A DNA stretch of 64,000 bases, taken from the NCBI GenBank assembly GCA_030512335.1, contig JAULSU010000005.1, positions 186,001 to 250,000 on the forward strand, in the 5' to 3' direction. The stretch is from Immersiella caudata. Taxonomy: Eukaryota > Ascomycota > Sordariomycetes > Sordariales > Lasiosphaeriaceae. This document shows positions 59,602 through 64,000 of the stretch, one piece after another. The first letter of the stretch is position 1; each line of letters begins with the position of its first letter. Below the pieces are notes generated by a model. That model had not been told where the DNA came from, ran no database searches, and worked only from the letters and a program-made list of their open reading frames with translations. Position numbers and translations under genes: made by a program.

Positions 59602-60087
59602 TGTTACGACCTCTGGCCTGTTGACAGACGGTTGGTAGGGTCGTTAGATAGGATAGGTGGGGTAAAGAGGAGTAGTACAGATATAAGTCCTTACAGACGG
59701 GGGTTTACTGGTTAATGGCGGTCGTATGTTACTATAAGACAGAGCAACACTCTAAGTGTTAATACAGTAGGATATAATCGAAATAGGTTTAATTAATAAG
59801 CAAATACTTATGTGAGGAACAGAAGGTTCCTTACACTATCGTGGGTACGATGATAGCTATTTATACTAACTAATGAAGATGTAACTTGTACTTTGATCTG
59901 TTACTCGGCACCTCTCGGGACAGAGCGACAGAGCAAGTGCTCTATCGGTTCTTAATGCTCTGTTCAGAGCGTACTGAGCTTCTAGAGCGGGCAGTGTGAG
60001 GTTCCCTTACACTGTGTTTAATACGGTGGCGCCTGCGGGGACACGTCGGCCCGTTCCGGCCACAAGGGTGGCCCGCAGGTTGTCACA
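59602..60087 (-). repeat. gypsy-2 5' LTR
   Basis: TGTTACGACC to GGTTGTCACA on the plus strand, 486 bp. The least altered of the paired LTRs. Confidence 0.92.
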
Positions 60088-60398
60088 ATTCTACGACATT
60101 CTCCACGCTTCCACATGCTTCTACAATCATTCTATTACTTAATAATGTATAAAAAATGAAAATTTTATATTCTTGATAAGCTTTAGAATCTATTATGTAA
60201 TGTATTAGTAAGTAACTAGTACATTCTAAATAGTTCTAGCTCTATTTTCAACAAATATAAATATATTCCTCCGTTTACTTTTTCTTCGTCAACCATTTTC
60301 ACTTTCATCTCAACTAAACAATACTATCTAGTAAATTACCTATCATATTACTTATACAACCACTTATTAGATGATCTATTTTAAGCTTTATCTATACA

Positions 60399-62638
60399 AT
60401 GGCCTCTAACTCTTCCGATAACTCAGAAATCTCCTCAGCTGTTTTTAATATGGAGATACCCACTGAGCCAGCAACACCAGAGCAAAATAGCCAACAAAAT
60501 AGCCAGCAAGGTATAAATACCAAGTTTAATAAGCCTGGCTTCGAATTAAAAGATAACGATATATATATCTTTACAATGGGCTTATTTACACGCGTTTTAC
60601 AGCCAATCGATTACGCTAAGGAACGAGAGCTACTAATACAATGTACCACTTGCTCTTATAAAAAAGTTGAAAAAGTTGCCGGCTTTCAATCTTCTAATTA
60701 CGTTGCTCATTATAAACGAAAGCACCCTCATATAGCTTATAATAAAGAATCGGAAAAAACTAAGCTATTAAAACAAAATACATTATGAACTACTACTTCT
60801 ACAACTACTACAGACTTCTTTCGAAAGCGGCTACGAACAAATACTATGGTTGAATTTAACGAAGACGAAGCTTACCATAAGATTCTTACCTTTATTATTG
60901 AAAACAACCTATCCTTTAACATATTAAACTCAGAATCTTTTAAAGATTTATTAAGTTATTATAATAAGTCTACACCTGCTATAAATCGCTGGAAAATAAA
61001 ACAAATCCTTGATAATACCTTTACACTCGCGTTAAATAACTTTATTAATAAATTAAATAAACATATCAACGAAGACGGCTCCCTTTCAGTTATACTTGAC
61101 GTTTGGACTTCAAACCAACAAATAGCCTACTTTGGCTTAATATTAGCCTATATCGACTCAGACTATAAGCCAAATTATAAGTTAATTGGCTTTCATGAGC
61201 TTACAGAAAGCCATACAGGCTTATATTTATACGATAAATTTCTCGAGATTATTAAGCCTTATGGCTTTAATATAGCTAATATTATCAGTATCACACGCGA
61301 TAATGCCTCTAGTAACAACACATTTATACACACTATTTACAACAAAAATCCAACTTTAAAGATATACGATATTCACTGTACAGCACATATTATAAATTTA
61401 GTAGTTAAAGATATTCTTAAAGAATACTTACTAAAATCAGCAGCAGAGGAAGAATTATCAAACTATACAAATACACTTACTTCAACAGCTAGTACTAGTA
61501 GCCATACTAAAATTAAAGGCCTAACGAATAAAATACGACGTATTACCACAATTATTAAATATACACAAGAAGGCCAGCAACTATATAAGGAAGGACTTGA
61601 AAAGTATAAAAAGGCTGGTAAAATACCACTTAATTGTACTAAGAAAATACCACTTGATAATACTACAAGATGGAATTCAACTTATTATATGATTAAAACA
61701 ACCCTTGAGCTTAAAGAAGTAGTTCTTTACATATCACACTTAACAACTAATAACGAACTAAAAAAATATACTTTAACAAATACCGACTGGGAGGCTTTAC
61801 AAGAACTTAACTATATCTTTACAATATTTACCAGCCCTATTATTAAGTTACAAGGCCAAGTTTACACTACAATTAATAGAAGCTTATTATTTATTTATCA
61901 AATATATTTTAAACTCGAAAAACAACTATATATACTTGAAAACAAGCTACAATATAATAATACGCTTACCTACATTCCTAATCTTATTGAAGCCATAAAA
62001 ATGGGGCTTGAAAAGCTTAAAAAATACTATCCTCGTAAGCTTACAGCTACGACTATAAAAGAATATAAACCGTATTTATTCAGTGTGATGTTAGATCCAA
62101 GGTTTAAATTATTACACTTTCAAGAACAAGGGCTATTACACTTTTATCCGAATATATCACGAGATGTTTCTGCTTTATTTAAAGCTGATTATTTTCGACT
62201 TAAAGCCGATTTAAAGAGCAAATCAACCAATCCTAATATATCTTTTGACGAATTAATAGAAGATACGCCAGAAGAAAACGATATATCTGACAATTCAGAG
62301 GACGAATTATATATACAACAAGAAAATCTTGAAGAAGAATATATATTATATTTTAAAGAGCGTAATGAAGGCGCTAAAACACACCCCTTCAGTGGTGGAA
62401 AACCAATAACCACCGATTTCCTATACTAGCTATATTAGCTAGACGATATTTAGCTATACCAGCTACCTCTGCTTCTATTGAAGGTACTTTTAGTACTGGA
62501 GGAAATATAATAACAAAGTTAAGAAGTAGTTTGGAGCCTGAAACGGTGAAAAAACTGATTTTATTAAAGAGTTGGGATATTAAGGATTTAAATCAGTTAA
62601 ATAACACAGTACAGCTAGAAGAAGAGACAGAAACTTAA
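60399..62638 (+). pseudogene. hAT transposase, nearly intact (one stop, one frameshift)
   Basis: One frame runs from ATG 60399 to 62390 with only a TGA at 60786-60788. A BED-type zinc finger (C-T-T-C, then H-Y-K-R-K-H) is at about residues 88-118. The RNase H-like core contains I-T-R-D-N-A-S-S-N-N, the I-H-C-T-A-H block and T-T-R-W-N-S-T-Y-Y-M. Near 62388-62394 a run of four C has lost a base. One frame over, the C-terminal hATC dimerisation domain continues intact with L-Q-W-W-K, R-F-P-I-L-A, R-R-Y-L-A-I-P-A-T-S-A-S and E-G-T-F-S-T-G-G, to TAA 62636-62638. Full length is about 746 codons. CAA and CAG codons are frequent, so RIP has barely touched it. Confidence 0.88.
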
Positions 62639-62828
62639 CAGTATTAATAGCTATACTTTTACTTTATTACATATATATTAGTTAGAATTTTATTAGTAAC
62701 TTTTTGGTCTTTTAAAAAGCTTTAGTTTTTTTTAGTACTTTGTATGGGACTTTTAGTTTAGTTTAGTTAGTTTAGTTTAGTATAGTTCACCTAAAAACTA
62801 AACTAAACTAAACTAAATCACAGCCCTG

Positions 62829-64000
62829 GGTAGAGGAGACTTGGCCTAATACTACGCAGATGTAGATTAGGCTTACACCTGATGTGAAGATTTAGCGCAT
62901 TCGTTTTATTATATAAGAAAGGGATAATGAAGATGAGGGGTTATAGTTTTGAAATTTAAAGCTATTTTTGTTAATATCTTATAGGAATTGTTCTATCTCT
63001 GTGTCCCGTTCCTCTTATATATACAGTAGTATTTTCTTAAGTATATGAAAAAAAATGCAGTTACCCTTTAGCTAATTTATATCTACTCAGTTATACGTTT
63101 AGGGGTTCTTATTTAATAAATAGATAAAGGGTTTAACCTATTTAGTAATCCTGATTTTACACTTACTATCCGTTATAGTAAATTCCCTTTATACACCTAA
63201 TATTAACTTATAGTGCTGTTAGAAATCTGGAGCGGAAAGGGGTATGTTGTTAATTACGATATGGATAACACTCTCGTTTAAAAAGCGGTAATCTAACTTC
63301 CCGATATATAGTAATAAGTGCCGTATATCTTTACCTATATTATTTTAAAAGTCTTCGTTACTCGTTGTAAGTAAAGGGTTATTAGCTAAGTTTATATTCT
63401 TATTAGTTTCAGATTTAAAAGGCTTACAGCAGGTTCCGGATCCTATTGTTATATCACAGGGGTAGGGCCCCGCTTATAAGGTACCCCCGTTAATAATACG
63501 GTTATATCAGGTTAACTATATGTTAAGCCCTTACTGTTTATCTAAAGTTAAAACTATATCTTAAAGCCCCTCTAAAGGGAGGGGTTACGCTGTGACAAAA
63601 AGATACCACTTATTTTAAGTGTTTTAAGATATTTCTTAATCTGTAATAATAATTTCAAGGGGATATTTTACTTTTTAGGTTTTATCTTTAGGTAAACGTA
63701 TAATTCCTCCTTAATCTTAAATATATCAGTTATATAACTGATATATTATTATAATTAAGGTTTTATTTTTAGTGTATTTTTTAACCTTTAACAGTACGAG
63801 ATATCCCTTTAAAATAAAAGAGAGTTAAGGAAAAGGGATACGTAAAAAGAAGTTAAATTAGGAATATAAGTAATTGTTATTAAAACACGTTAGTAATAGC
63901 TTAATAATGGATATAAAGATATGAATATACGATAATATCAATATGACTATTGTAATACTAGATTAGACTAACAATAATATACGTCTTAGTATAATTAATA
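62829..64000. repeat. Element X, downstream half (uninterrupted site)
   Basis: Continues the X frame of 50633-51557 across the hAT insertion to a TAG near 62946. It then shows the empty target AATATCTT at 62973-62980 where the 38 kb copy carries a composite TIR element. From there it aligns with 38374-39800. Contains a perfect 26 bp palindrome at 63721-63746. Runs to the window end. Confidence 0.6.

Larger units (their letters stand above)
51794..60087 (-). mobile_element. Ty3/gypsy LTR retrotransposon, 8.3 kb (gypsy-2), RIP-degraded
   Basis: LTRs of 486 bp each (51794-52279 and 59602-60087), with the perfect 5 bp duplication ATTCT at 51789-51793 and 60088-60092. It inserted between the left TIR and the transposase gene of the hAT element. 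Gag, protease, RT, RNase H and integrase remnants all read on the minus strand in the Ty3/gypsy order, so the right LTR is 5'. A purine-rich tract (minus strand GAAAAGGGGGAATCG) abuts the left LTR. Confidence 0.93.
51558..62828 (+). mobile_element. hAT transposon, about 3 kb, split by gypsy-2
   Basis: Left end CAGGGCTGTGATTTTAGTT at 51558 and right end, the inverse (AAATCACAGCCCTG), at 62828. The perfect 8 bp duplication GGTAGAGG sits at 51550-51557 and 62829-62836. The flanks join into continuous element X sequence. Removing gypsy-2 and one TSD copy leaves about 2,972 bp, the normal size for an autonomous hAT. The transposase is on the plus strand at 60399-62638. Subterminal regions are rich in TTAGTTTAG-type repeats. 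Confidence 0.9.

Noticed and set aside
15950..64000. tRNA, rRNA, CRISPR or centromeric satellite in the AT-rich block
   Set aside because: I saw no cloverleaf, rRNA core, regularly spaced repeat-spacer array or long tandem satellite; the repeats are dispersed transposons.
15950..64000. Giant cargo-carrying element (Starship-like) as an explanation of the block
   Set aside because: No tyrosine recombinase (DUF3435) text and no cargo genes; independent TSDs show separate small insertions instead.

Overview
This window is a stretch of a filamentous ascomycete (Pezizomycotina) genome, most likely a Sordariomycete. The evidence is short 45-75 bp spliceosomal introns (GTAAGT/GTATGT donors, CTAAC/CTGAC branch sites), fungal-specific protein families (WSC, Rds1-type ferritin-like, M43 secreted protease, fungal F-box, fungal group II PLP decarboxylase) and transposons saturated with C-to-T/G-to-A changes typical of repeat-induced point mutation (RIP). 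It has two parts with a sharp junction near 15.95 kb.

Part 1, about 1-15.9 kb, is a GC-balanced gene island. In order: an intracellular ricin-B-type lectin (+); a small secreted cysteine-rich protein (-); a decayed F-box gene (+); a secreted WSC-domain protein (+, 2 exons); an Rds1-like secreted ferritin-fold protein (+); a small probably mitochondrial conserved protein (+, spliced); a secreted M43 pappalysin-like metalloprotease (+, 3 exons); a second small secreted cysteine-containing protein (+); a decayed gene joining a signal peptide to a WXG100-like helical motif (-); and a seven-exon PLP-dependent decarboxylase (-). The decarboxylase has lost one base within a conserved motif and may be saved by a cryptic splice site. 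Five of the ten genes encode likely secreted proteins, so the island resembles accessory, secretome-rich DNA beside a repeat block.

Part 2, about 15.95-64 kb, is an AT-rich block of nested, mostly RIP-killed mobile elements with no host gene I can support. It contains: a 12.4 kb Ty3/gypsy element (gypsy-1, 16320-28706, - strand) with paired LTRs and a target-site duplication (TSD); an 8.3 kb Ty3/gypsy element (gypsy-2, 51794-60087, - strand) with identical-length 486 bp LTRs and a perfect TSD, plus three solo LTRs of the same family; an approximately 3 kb hAT transposon (51558-62828) with a perfect 8 bp TSD that was split by gypsy-2; a second hAT transposase relic with introns (39.9-41.5 kb); a Tc1/mariner element (44142-46312) with perfect long terminal inverted repeats; five copies of a composite repeat in which a 0.6-0.7 kb LTR-like unit sits inside an AT-rich hAT-like inverted-repeat element; and an unidentified dispersed element, called X here, whose copies carry a long RIP-interrupted reading frame.

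The nesting gives relative ages. X was there first, hAT inserted into X, and gypsy-2 inserted into hAT. Gypsy-1 and gypsy-2 carry heavy RIP, whereas the hAT transposase keeps abundant CAA/CAG codons and is broken by only one stop and one frameshift. Coordinates of ancient repeats are approximate unless a TSD is quoted.
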